Notes: generated by a model from the letters alone, not told the origin. A stretch of DNA of 5,862 bases from M55B118 sp041694275 (GCA_041694275.1 JASMTQ010000059.1:1-5862); one strand, 5' to 3'. Positions 1-5,859 are shown, counted from the stretch's first letter. Numbers and translations: made by a program.

Positions 1-284
1 TCTGGTCTCACATCATTTACAACTTAACAATCCATCCTATCATGAAACCGCTTGTATGAAAAGCCTTGAATTAAAAAAATTGAATATTACATTTAATTTT
101 CAAGATTCAAAACCAACAACCGCAAAGAATTATATCTAAATAAGTCGCCTCGTGAACGAAAATCAATCTTTTGAATCCTTTCTTGGTTTGTAAAGAAATT
201 CTACTTTATCAGTTTTACTTTGAACAAAGCTGTATTTTTCAGCACACTAAACAATAACCCCGACACTACCAAGTCATCCAATGT
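1..284. other. AT-rich flank with no recognisable gene
   Basis: No reading frame here on either strand has a credible ribosome binding site or a recognisable product, and I see no tRNA or rRNA. The stretch is much more AT-rich than the operon that follows. Two weak symmetries are visible. CTTGAATTAAA at 65-75 faces TTTAA plus TTCAAG at 92-104, forming an imperfect inverted repeat. GATTCAAAA at 104-112 faces its exact complement TTTTGAATC at 169-177. Both may be chance in AT-rich DNA. The stretch could be the downstream or upstream flank of a neighbouring gene outside the window. Confidence 0.6.
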
Positions 285-313
285 TTGACAAACGCTTTCA
301 ATCATGATTTAAT
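285..313 (+). promoter_or_regulatory. SigA-type promoter of the glp operon
   Basis: A perfect -35 box TTGACA (285-290) is followed after exactly 17 nt by TTTAAT (308-313), which matches the -10 consensus at 5 of 6 bases. TGA at 305-307 directly before the -10 gives an extended -10 motif. Transcription would start near 320. Only the terminator hairpin and the leader lie between this promoter and glpK, so it is the best candidate for driving the whole operon. The start site is inferred from spacing alone. Confidence 0.8.
286..300 (-). promoter_or_regulatory. Candidate CcpA cre site overlapping the promoter
   Basis: Read on the minus strand, 300 to 286 is TGAAAGCGTTTGTCA. Its first 11 bases fit the cre consensus TGWAANCGNTNWCA perfectly. 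The terminal CA arm matches only if one extra base is allowed. The site overlaps the -35 box and spacer of the promoter, where bound CcpA with HPr-Ser-P would block RNA polymerase. Glycerol genes of Bacillus subtilis are known to be under carbon catabolite control, so the position makes sense. The extra base lowers certainty. Confidence 0.5.
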
Positions 314-319
314 CAAAGT

Positions 320-341
320 AAGATAATAGAGGGTAAAAGAG
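320..341 (+). promoter_or_regulatory. Bipartite leader element, copy 1 (candidate GlpP RNA site)
   Basis: AAGATAATA (320-328), six unrelated bases (329-334) and AAAAGAG (335-341). The same two blocks with the same 6-nt spacing recur at 2135-2156, with no match between the spacers. The 3' end lies 5 nt before the terminator stem at 347. If transcription starts near 320, this element is the extreme 5' end of the mRNA. Because glpP is in the operon and both copies precede terminator-like hairpins, I infer that it is bound by GlpP to permit read-through. AAAAG (335-339) is also complementary to CTTTT (386-390) at the terminator tail. Confidence 0.65.
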
Positions 342-346
342 ATTAG

Positions 347-390
347 AGCCAACCGAATAGAGCCAGAAAGGCGTTTTTCGGTTGGCTTTT
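347..390 (+). terminator. Intrinsic terminator in the glpK leader (attenuator)
   Basis: AGCCAACCGAA (347-357) pairs perfectly with TTCGGTTGGCT (377-387) to give an 11-bp stem. A short inner stem, GCC (362-364) with GGC (370-372), sits in the loop, and the U-tract runs from 387 to 390 into an AT-only stretch. The U-tract supports plus-strand termination only. The hairpin lies downstream of the strong promoter and well upstream of glpK, with no coding sequence before it. It therefore looks like a regulatory attenuator rather than the end of another gene. This is the arrangement known for GlpP-controlled glp leaders in Bacillus subtilis. Confidence 0.85.
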
Positions 391-406
391 ATTATATTTA
401 GCAAAC

Positions 407-418
407 ATAGTATACTAT
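407..418. repeat. 12-bp perfect palindrome ATAGTATACTAT
   Basis: ATAGTATACTAT equals its own reverse complement. It lies 20 nt after the leader terminator tail begins. It contains TATACT (411-416), which resembles a -10 box, but no acceptable -35 lies 16-18 nt upstream. It could be an operator half of a protein site, part of a weak second promoter that bypasses the terminator, or chance in AT-rich DNA. Confidence 0.35.
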
Positions 419-451
419 AGATACAAAAGCAAGATATTTTAGTCGTTTCAT

Positions 452-485
452 TGCGTATAAGACAATCACTACTGTACTTATCGCA
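452..485 (+). other. Leader RNA hairpin upstream of glpK
   Basis: TGCG (452-455) pairs with CGCA (482-485), ATAAG (457-461) with CTTAT (477-481), and ACA (462-464) with TGT (473-475). Single bases at 456 and 476 are bulged, and the loop is 8 nt. No U-tract follows, so it is not a terminator. It may stabilise or fold the leader. I know of no family it belongs to. Confidence 0.35.
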
Positions 486-506
486 TACTTCTGGACTTAG
501 TGACAA

Positions 507-531
507 ACAAAACAATTCTCTATTGTTTTGT
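507..531 (+). repeat. Perfect 10-bp inverted repeat with 5-nt loop in the glpK leader
   Basis: ACAAAACAAT (507-516) and ATTGTTTTGT (522-531) are exact complements around the loop TCTCT. In RNA this forms a hairpin about 80 nt before the glpK start. In DNA it could be an operator. No T-run follows it. A smaller 6-bp stem, TAGCAT with ATGCTA (540-556), comes directly after. Function unknown. Confidence 0.45.
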
Positions 532-600
532 GTCTGTGATAGCATCATTAATGCTAACAACAAGACCCATTGCATCTTGTAAACTAAACCAACTATTTAT

Positions 601-605
601 GGAGG
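601..605 (+). promoter_or_regulatory. glpK ribosome binding site
   Basis: GGAGG sits 8 nt before the ATG at 614. This fixes the glpK start: the in-frame ATGs at 500 and 599 have no Shine-Dalgarno sequence, and the one at 599 overlaps this site. Confidence 0.85.
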
Positions 606-613
606 ATCTTTCT

Positions 614-2119
614 ATGGACAAGAAATACATTATGGCCATCGATCAGGGAACCACGAGTTCAAGAGCCATTCTTTTCGACAAATCAGGATCAATTGCCTAC
701 ACTGCACAACGTGAATTCAAGCAGCACTTTCCAAAACCAGGGTGGGTCGAACACAATGCGAACGATATCTGGATTTCAGTACTAGGGGTGGTTTCTGAGG
801 TCCTAAACGCAAATAACATCTCCCCTAAGGAGATTGCTTCAATCGGTATCACGAACCAACGTGAAACCACGGTTATTTGGGACAAGAATACAGACAAACC
901 CATCTATAATGCCGTCGTCTGGCAATCCCGCCAAACCATGGACATTTGTGACAAACTCAAAGATGAAGGCTATGAAGAGATGGTCAGAGACAAGACCGGA
1001 CTTCTGATTGATGCCTACTTCTCCGGCACCAAGGTCAAGTGGATCCTTGACAACGTAGATGGTGCCCGTGAAAAAGCTGAGAACGGTGAACTTCTCTTTG
1101 GAACCATGGATACCTGGGTCATCTGGAAACTCTCAGGCGGAAAGGCCCATGTCACTGATTACTCCAATGCTTCGAGAACACTCATGTACAACATCCACGA
1201 ACTCAAATGGGATGATGAACTGCTTGATATGCTCGGTGTTCCTAAATCCATGCTTCCGGAGGTCAAGCAATCTTCTGAAGTTTACGCCAACACCGCCGAT
1301 TATCACTTCTTCGGTGAAGAAGTGCCAATCGCCGGTGCAGCAGGCGATCAGCAATCCGCACTCTTCGGACAAGCCTGCTTTGAAAAAGGCATGGCGAAAA
1401 ACACGTACGGCACCGGTAGTTTCATGCTCATGAACACCGGTACGGAAGGCATCAAAAGCAAAAACGGACTTTTAACAACCCTTGCCTGGGGCGTTGATGG
1501 AAAAGTCGAATACGCTCTTGAAGGGTCTCTCTTCGTTACCGGAAGCGCCGTTCAGTGGCTCCGTGACGGACTCAAAATCATTGATCAGGCTCCAGAAACC
1601 GAATCACTTTCCAATAGCATCGAATCCAGTGACGGCGTATACATGGTTCCCGCATTTGTCGGACTCGGAACCCCTTACTGGGACAGTGAAGTCAGAGGCG
1701 CCATATTCGGCATTACCCGCGGAACCGAGCGTGCCCATATCGCACGTGCCACACTTGAAGCAATCGCCTATCAGTCCGCAGATGTGCTCAACACCATGAA
1801 CGAGGATTCCGGCATCGAACTCAAAGCCTTGAGGGTGGATGGTGGCGCAGTCACCAACGACTTCCTCATGCAATTTCAAAGCGACATCCTGAACGTCCCA
1901 GTCGAAAGACCGGTCATCCAGGAAACCACGGCTCTGGGCGCGGCTTACCTCGCCGGGCTTGCGGTAGGGTTTTGGAAAGACAAAGAAGAAATCGCGAAAC
2001 AATGGGCCATTGAAAAAACCTATACGCCAAACATGGACAAAACCACACGCGATAAACTCTACGGTGGATGGAAGAACGCCATTGAAGCCACCATGGCGTT
2101 CAAACCAGGCAAAAAATAA
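614..2119 (+). CDS. glpK: Glycerol kinase
   Basis: Cytosolic ATP:glycerol 3-phosphotransferase, the committing step that makes G3P, which is also the inducer sensed by GlpP. The product is 501 residues, the usual length. Visible residues are the N-terminal phosphate loop D10-Q-G-T-T-S with R17, and the glycerol-binding set R83, E84, Y135, D245 and Q246, which fall at the same numbers as in the E. coli enzyme. Both FGGY kinase signatures are complete (135-147 and 362-382). H231, in the motif YHFFG, corresponds to the histidine that PEP-dependent HPr phosphorylates to activate GlpK in Gram-positives. E. coli GlpK lacks this residue. The start at 614 is set by GGAGG at 601-605. No glpF permease gene is visible beside it. 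A 108-nt gap with a terminator-like hairpin separates it from glpP. Confidence 0.98.
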   Translation: MDKKYIMAIDQGTTSSRAILFDKSGSIAYTAQREFKQHFPKPGWVEHNANDIWISVLGVVSEVLNANNISPKEIASIGITNQRETTVIWDKNTDKPIYNAVVWQSRQTMDICDKLKDEGYEEMVRDKTGLLIDAYFSGTKVKWILDNVDGAREKAENGELLFGTMDTWVIWKLSGGKAHVTDYSNASRTLMYNIHELKWDDELLDMLGVPKSMLPEVKQSSEVYANTADYHFFGEEVPIAGAAGDQQSALFGQACFEKGMAKNTYGTGSFMLMNTGTEGIKSKNGLLTTLAWGVDGKVEYALEGSLFVTGSAVQWLRDGLKIIDQAPETESLSNSIESSDGVYMVPAFVGLGTPYWDSEVRGAIFGITRGTERAHIARATLEAIAYQSADVLNTMNEDSGIELKALRVDGGAVTNDFLMQFQSDILNVPVERPVIQETTALGAAYLAGLAVGFWKDKEEIAKQWAIEKTYTPNMDKTTRDKLYGGWKNAIEATMAFKPGKK

Positions 2120-2134
2120 TCCTGCACCATACAC

Positions 2135-2156
2135 AAGATAATACCATTCAAAAGAG
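2135..2156 (+). promoter_or_regulatory. Bipartite element, copy 2 (candidate GlpP RNA site)
   Basis: AAGATAATA (2135-2143), six unrelated bases (2144-2149) and AAAAGAG (2150-2156) repeat exactly the two blocks and spacing seen at 320-341. The next bases are also alike (TAAGAG here, ATTAGAG there). The hairpin stem begins 4 nt downstream at 2161. AAAGAG (2151-2156) is complementary to CTCTTT (2200-2205) in the right arm of that hairpin, so an alternative fold is possible. GATAAT inside the element resembles a -10 box, but neither copy has a -35 at the right distance. I infer an RNA site for GlpP. Confidence 0.65.
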
Positions 2157-2160
2157 TAAG

Positions 2161-2209
2161 AGAGAGAAGTGTCCGCATTCGTCAGGATGTGGATACTATC
2201 TCTTTGTTT
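2161..2209 (+). terminator. Terminator-like hairpin between glpK and glpP
   Basis: Bases 2161-2178 pair with 2187-2205 in an 18-bp stem interrupted only by a bulged A at 2198, around an 8-nt loop (2179-2186). A T-rich tail TTTGTTTATT runs from 2203. Three pairs are G-U wobbles in the plus-strand RNA, which would be broken in the minus-strand RNA, so it acts in the plus direction. It ends just before the glpP Shine-Dalgarno sequence (2213-2218). It probably attenuates transcription into glpP and the dehydrogenase genes, with read-through under GlpP control. It could instead be an mRNA processing or stability site. Confidence 0.65.
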
Positions 2210-2227
2210 ATTAGGAGGAGGGTCACT

Positions 2228-2818
2228 ATGAAACATACAGGCATCATACCAGCCATCAAAACTCACAAGAAACTCGACCAGTTCTTGAAAAGCGAAAACC
2301 ACTACGGCGTGCTCATGGACTTTCAGATTTCACAGCTTCCACCGCTCATCAAGGATATCAAGAAGGCGGGCAAGAAGGTACTCGTGCATCTGGACCTTAT
2401 CAAAGGCATTTCAAGTGATGAATACGGTGCAATCTACCTTATTCAAGAACTCAGGGTCGATGGTATCATAACCATCAAGCCCAGTGTGGTCAAACTTTGT
2501 AAAAAACGCAATGTCATGGGCATTATGAGATTGTTTCTAAAAGACCGTCATTCGTTTGAACAAAGCATGGCACTTGTTGAACGCACAAATCCGGATCTCG
2601 TGGAGGTTCTTCCATATATGCCTTCGATTCTCCCTGAACTCAATGAACGCCTCAAATGCCCATACCTTATGGGAGGGCTCATAGAGACAGAAGAACAGGC
2701 AAAAACCGTCATAAAAGGGGGCGCAATCGCCATTACCACATCACAAGACAGTTTATGGTCGGTTGATTTTACTAACATCGTGAGCACCACAGGAAAGGAT
2801 AATTCAAATGACTTATGA
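2228..2818 (+). CDS. glpP: G3P-responsive antiterminator GlpP
   Basis: Cytosolic regulator that, with G3P bound, binds glp leader RNA and lets RNA polymerase pass the terminator (known for Bacillus subtilis GlpP). The product is 196 residues, near the family's usual length, and is a single barrel-like domain throughout. Family motifs are D56-L-I-K-G followed by SSDEYG (62-67), RLFLKD in the middle, E126-V-L-P, M148-G-G-L-I-E-T, and T170-T-S followed by LW near the C-terminus. The GG and TTS segments look like a phosphate-binding edge suited to G3P. AGGAGG at 2213-2218 selects the ATG at 2228 over the upstream in-frame ATG at 2189, which lies inside the hairpin. Its 3' end overlaps the next gene by 11 nt. 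Its position behind its own presumed target suggests positive autoregulation. Confidence 0.95.
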   Translation: MKHTGIIPAIKTHKKLDQFLKSENHYGVLMDFQISQLPPLIKDIKKAGKKVLVHLDLIKGISSDEYGAIYLIQELRVDGIITIKPSVVKLCKKRNVMGIMRLFLKDRHSFEQSMALVERTNPDLVEVLPYMPSILPELNERLKCPYLMGGLIETEEQAKTVIKGGAIAITTSQDSLWSVDFTNIVSTTGKDNSNDL

Positions 2819-4256
2819 CTATATCATCATCGGAGCCGGTGTCGTAGGCACCGCCATCGCGCGTGAACTCATGAAATACGACGTACGTGCGCTCATGCTG
2901 GAAAAGGAAAACGATGTTTGCAACCACGCATCGCTTGCGAACAGCGCAATCGTCCATAGCGGCCATGACCCGAAACCCGGAACCCTCAAAGCAAAACTGA
3001 ACGTGGAAGGCAACAGACTCTACGAAGAACTCGAAGATGTTTTGGACATTCCCCTGCTTAAAAACGGGGCGCTCATGGTCGCAACGAGTGAACAGGAAAA
3101 CACCACGCTTGAAAAGATCCATGAACAGGCCCTTGAAAACGGTGTGAAAGATGTTTCCCTCCTTGGCAGAGAAGACGCGCTTAAGCGCGAACCGAATCTC
3201 AATCCCAAAGTCACCATGGCCCTCGATCTTCCTACCACAAAGGTCACCTACCCCTGGGAAGTAACCCTCGCGAACGCTGAAAACGCCATCGACAACGGCC
3301 TTGAATTCCAAAAGTCAACCGAAGTCACAGACATCGAAAAGACCGATGGAATTTTCACCGTCACGACCGATAGTGGAAAAACCTACAAATCAAGATCAAT
3401 CATCAATGCGGCTGGTGCCTTCACAGGAAAAATCGCCGCCATGGTCGAAACAAGCACGGACTATGAAATTACCCCAAGAAGGGGCGAGTACTTCGTCATC
3501 GACAGACACGCCGAGGGGTTTGTGAACCATACACTCTATCCTACACCTAGCGACTTGGGAAAAGGCGTACTGATTGTGCCCCAAGTTCACGGCGAAACCC
3601 TGATTGGTCCCAATTCGGTATTCCAAGACGACCCTGAAAACATCGACAACACAAAATCAGGGCTTTCCTACGTTCGTAAGCAAGCCACGCGTCTTTGTGA
3701 CAAGATTCCTTTCAACAAAGTCATAAGAACCTTCACAGGCGTCAGGGCTTCAAGCACCCATGAAGATTTCTACATCAAGGAATCCAGTGAAGTTGAAGGG
3801 TTCATTCACGTTGCAGGGATCGATTCTCCCGGGCTTACAGCCGCACCGGCAATCGCCAGGTATGTTGTGGAAGACATTTTGAAGGCAAAAGACACCCTGA
3901 AACCAAACAAAACCTTCAACCCGAGAAGAAAAGGCATCAAACTCTTCCATCAGATGAGTGAAGCTGAGAAAAAAGAAGCCTTCAGATACGACCCTCGCCA
4001 CGGCAACCTCATCTGCAAATGCGAAAAAGTCACTGAAGCGGATGTTGTTCACGCCATCAACAGAAGCGTTCCAGGCGATACGGTCAAAGGCATCAAGAAA
4101 CGCTCAAGAGCCGGAGCCGGTCTCTGCCAGGGCGGATACTGCGAACACAACGTCATCCATTTGATTGCGAATGAAATGAAAAAACCCGTCACAAAGGTCG
4201 AATACTACGACAAGGACTCCTACATCCTCAAGAGTGAAACGAAGGTGAAAAAATGA
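2808..4256 (+). CDS. glpA: GlpA-like G3P dehydrogenase, FAD-binding with BFD-like [2Fe-2S] domain
   Basis: Predicted to oxidise G3P to dihydroxyacetone phosphate. It has 482 residues. An N-terminal DAO-type flavin domain (about 1-355) carries G9-A-G-V-V-G, the FAD-ribose acid E32, the HSGHDPKPGT segment from H50, G-V-R313, and GIDSPGLT (337-344). A C-terminal BFD-like domain follows, with C403-K-C405 and C440-x4-C445, the expected ligands of a [2Fe-2S] cluster. E. coli GlpA has the same domain order but is somewhat longer. No signal peptide or membrane segment is seen. The SD-like AGGAAAGG (2791-2798) lies inside glpP, and the 11-nt overlap suggests coupling. The fold alone also fits L-2-hydroxyglutarate or other 2-hydroxy or amino acid oxidases. 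The glpK-glpP context decides for G3P. Confidence 0.85.
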   Translation: MTYDYIIIGAGVVGTAIARELMKYDVRALMLEKENDVCNHASLANSAIVHSGHDPKPGTLKAKLNVEGNRLYEELEDVLDIPLLKNGALMVATSEQENTTLEKIHEQALENGVKDVSLLGREDALKREPNLNPKVTMALDLPTTKVTYPWEVTLANAENAIDNGLEFQKSTEVTDIEKTDGIFTVTTDSGKTYKSRSIINAAGAFTGKIAAMVETSTDYEITPRRGEYFVIDRHAEGFVNHTLYPTPSDLGKGVLIVPQVHGETLIGPNSVFQDDPENIDNTKSGLSYVRKQATRLCDKIPFNKVIRTFTGVRASSTHEDFYIKESSEVEGFIHVAGIDSPGLTAAPAIARYVVEDILKAKDTLKPNKTFNPRRKGIKLFHQMSEAEKKEAFRYDPRHGNLICKCEKVTEADVVHAINRSVPGDTVKGIKKRSRAGAGLCQGGYCEHNVIHLIANEMKKPVTKVEYYDKDSYILKSETKVKK

Positions 4257-5512
4257 AATACGATATCATAATAATCGGCGGAGGGGCCGCCGGTGTCGCC
4301 GCACTCAAAAGCGCCTATGACCCAAGTCTCAAAATACTGCTTGTAGAACGAGAAAAGACGCTTGGCGGTATATTGAAACAATGCATCCACAACGGATTTG
4401 GCGTCCATCACTACAAAGAGGAACTCACAGGCCCGGAATACGCCGTACGCGGCATTGAAGCCATAGAGACGCTTGATGTGGACATCATCACAGACACCAC
4501 CGTCATCGATGTCGAAAAAACAAACAACACGTTCAAAGTTCGTATGACCAACACAAAAGATGGTGACCATACGCGCAGTGCCAAGGCGGTCATCCTTAGC
4601 AGCGGCTGTTATGAACGCACACGTGGTGCCATTCAGCTTCCAGGTGACAGACCCGCAGGCATCATGCCCGCCGGAAGTGCTCAACGTTACTTGAACATGG
4701 AGGGTTACCTGGTAGGCAAGAAAGTATTCATTCTCGGGAGCGGAGACATCGGACTCATCATGGCAAGGAGAATGACCCTTGAAGGGGCCGAAGTCAAAGG
4801 GGTTGCGGAAATCATGCCCTATTCAAACGGTCTCACCAGAAACATCGTTCAGTGTCTGCACGACTTCGACATCCCCTTGTACCTTTCACACACCATCAGT
4901 GACATCCGTGGAAAATCCAGACTCGAAGGCATAACCATCAGTGAAGTCGATGACACCTTCAATACCATTGAAGGGACGGAAAAACACTTCGATGTGGATA
5001 CGCTTTTGCTTTCCGTTGGGCTCATTCCGGATATCAACATGTTCGAATCCCTTTCTTTTGAAACATCGAGAAAAACCAATGGCGCCGTTGTGGACCAGAC
5101 GTATCAGACAAGTGTTGAAGGGCTATTTGCCTGTGGAAACGCACTTCATGTACACGATCTCGTTGATTTCGTCACCGAGGAAAGCGAAAAAGCCGGAAAA
5201 GCCGCCAAGGCATACATCTTGGAAAACGGAAAGAAAAACGACCATCTTATCGACATTGAAGCCTCTGATAATATCGGCTATGTCCTTCCACAGAAACTGG
5301 ATATGGACCAACCCTTTGAAGACGTCGAGCTTTCATTCAGAGCGACCATGAAAGGGGACAAGGGCGTATTCGTCATTCACCAGGGCGACCAGGAAATCAT
5401 GAGTAAAAAAGCCCGCTTCGTCATGCCCGCCGAGATGGAAAAAATCAAACTCAAGCGCGAGCTCATTGATACTACAGAACCTATCACTGTACGGTTTGAG
5501 GTGACACAATGA
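4253..5512 (+). CDS. NAD(P)/FAD-dependent oxidoreductase, partner of the G3P dehydrogenase
   Basis: Pyridine nucleotide-disulfide reductase-type flavoprotein of 419 residues. The first Rossmann motif is G9-G-G-A-A-G, with E32 ending the second strand. Then comes GGILKQCIHNGFG (38-50), typical of this subfamily, with C44. A second nucleotide-binding motif, G162-S-G-D-I-G, suits NAD(P)H. LFACGN (291-296, C294) with HVHDLVD after it is the FAD-closing segment. The classical redox-active CxxC or CxxxxC disulfide is not present. It probably exchanges electrons between the GlpA-like subunit and NAD(P) or another carrier. It occupies the place of E. coli GlpB but has a clear dinucleotide fold. Its start codon overlaps the upstream stop as ATGA, and AAGGTG (4242-4247) is the SD. 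Related subunits occur in archaeal dye-linked L-proline dehydrogenases, so the substrate partner is inferred from context. Confidence 0.88.
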   Translation: MKYDIIIIGGGAAGVAALKSAYDPSLKILLVEREKTLGGILKQCIHNGFGVHHYKEELTGPEYAVRGIEAIETLDVDIITDTTVIDVEKTNNTFKVRMTNTKDGDHTRSAKAVILSSGCYERTRGAIQLPGDRPAGIMPAGSAQRYLNMEGYLVGKKVFILGSGDIGLIMARRMTLEGAEVKGVAEIMPYSNGLTRNIVQCLHDFDIPLYLSHTISDIRGKSRLEGITISEVDDTFNTIEGTEKHFDVDTLLLSVGLIPDINMFESLSFETSRKTNGAVVDQTYQTSVEGLFACGNALHVHDLVDFVTEESEKAGKAAKAYILENGKKNDHLIDIEASDNIGYVLPQKLDMDQPFEDVELSFRATMKGDKGVFVIHQGDQEIMSKKARFVMPAEMEKIKLKRELIDTTEPITVRFEVTQ

Positions 5513-5859
5513 AAAAGGAAATGATTTGCATCGTATGCCCTGTAGGCTGTCATCTTTCCATTGACACCGAGTCTTTGGAAGTTACCGGAAACCGGTGCCC
5601 AAGAGGGGAAAAATACGCAAAAATTGAAATCACGAACCCAACCCGCGTGGTAACTTCTACTGTCAAGATCAACAGTACCCTGCAAAGACGTGTAAGCGTA
5701 AAGACCACAGACGCCATCCCCAAAGACAGAATCTTCGACCTCATGGACATGCTTGATTCAGTCGAACTGGAAGTTCCTGTCAAAATCGGTGATGTCGTAC
5801 TTGAAAATGTGTTCGATACAGGGGAAGACGTCGTCGTTACCATGAAACTGGAAGAATAA
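5509..5859 (+). CDS. DUF1667-type small four-cysteine (Fe-S) protein
   Basis: Protein of 116 residues, normal for this family, which commonly follows the two flavoprotein genes seen here. All its cysteines sit in the first 30 residues, as C7-x2-C10-x3-C14 and C30 within RCPRG. That spacing matches the [4Fe-4S] motif at the N-terminus of molybdopterin oxidoreductases such as formate dehydrogenase. The rest is strand-rich with no cysteines, membrane segment or signal peptide. I infer an electron-transfer subunit of the G3P dehydrogenase complex, perhaps replacing GlpC, which is absent from the window. Family function is not established to my knowledge. The start overlaps the previous stop as ATGA, with GAGGTGA (5498-5504) as SD. 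The stop TAA is 3 nt from the window end, so whether the operon continues cannot be seen. Confidence 0.88.
   Translation: MKKEMICIVCPVGCHLSIDTESLEVTGNRCPRGEKYAKIEITNPTRVVTSTVKINSTLQRRVSVKTTDAIPKDRIFDLMDMLDSVELEVPVKIGDVVLENVFDTGEDVVVTMKLEE

Noticed and set aside
411..416. TATACT as the -10 of a second glpK promoter
   Set aside because: Candidate -35 boxes at the right spacing match at only 3 of 6 bases and there is no extended -10. Kept only as a palindrome.
309..575. Minus-strand frame of 88 codons across the leader
   Set aside because: It runs through the terminator and hairpins, resembles no family, and is explained by AT-rich non-coding sequence.
500..613. N-terminal extension of glpK from ATG 500, resembling a lipoprotein signal peptide (hydrophobic stretch ending in IASC)
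   Set aside because: There is no ribosome binding site at 500, GlpK is cytosolic, GGAGG at 601 serves ATG 614, and starting at 614 puts all active-site residues at the family's usual numbers.
599..613. Alternative glpK start at ATG 599
   Set aside because: The start codon overlaps the Shine-Dalgarno sequence itself and nothing purine-rich lies upstream.
1..613. Known riboswitch, tRNA, CRISPR or mobile element in the leader
   Set aside because: I found no conserved core of a known riboswitch, no cloverleaf, no regularly spaced repeats and no transposase or terminal repeats.
2137..2142. GATAAT before glpP as the -10 of an internal promoter
   Set aside because: No TTGACA-like box lies 16-18 nt upstream. 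The identical context at 320-341 fits an RNA element better.
2189..2227. Upstream in-frame glpP start at ATG 2189
   Set aside because: It lies in the hairpin, lacks an SD, and adds residues not seen in GlpP. AGGAGG at 2213-2218 clearly serves ATG 2228.
1604..2302. Minus-strand frame of 232 codons opposite the glpK end and glpP start
   Set aside because: It lies antisense to two well-supported genes and has no recognisable domain or ribosome binding site. It is a shadow frame.
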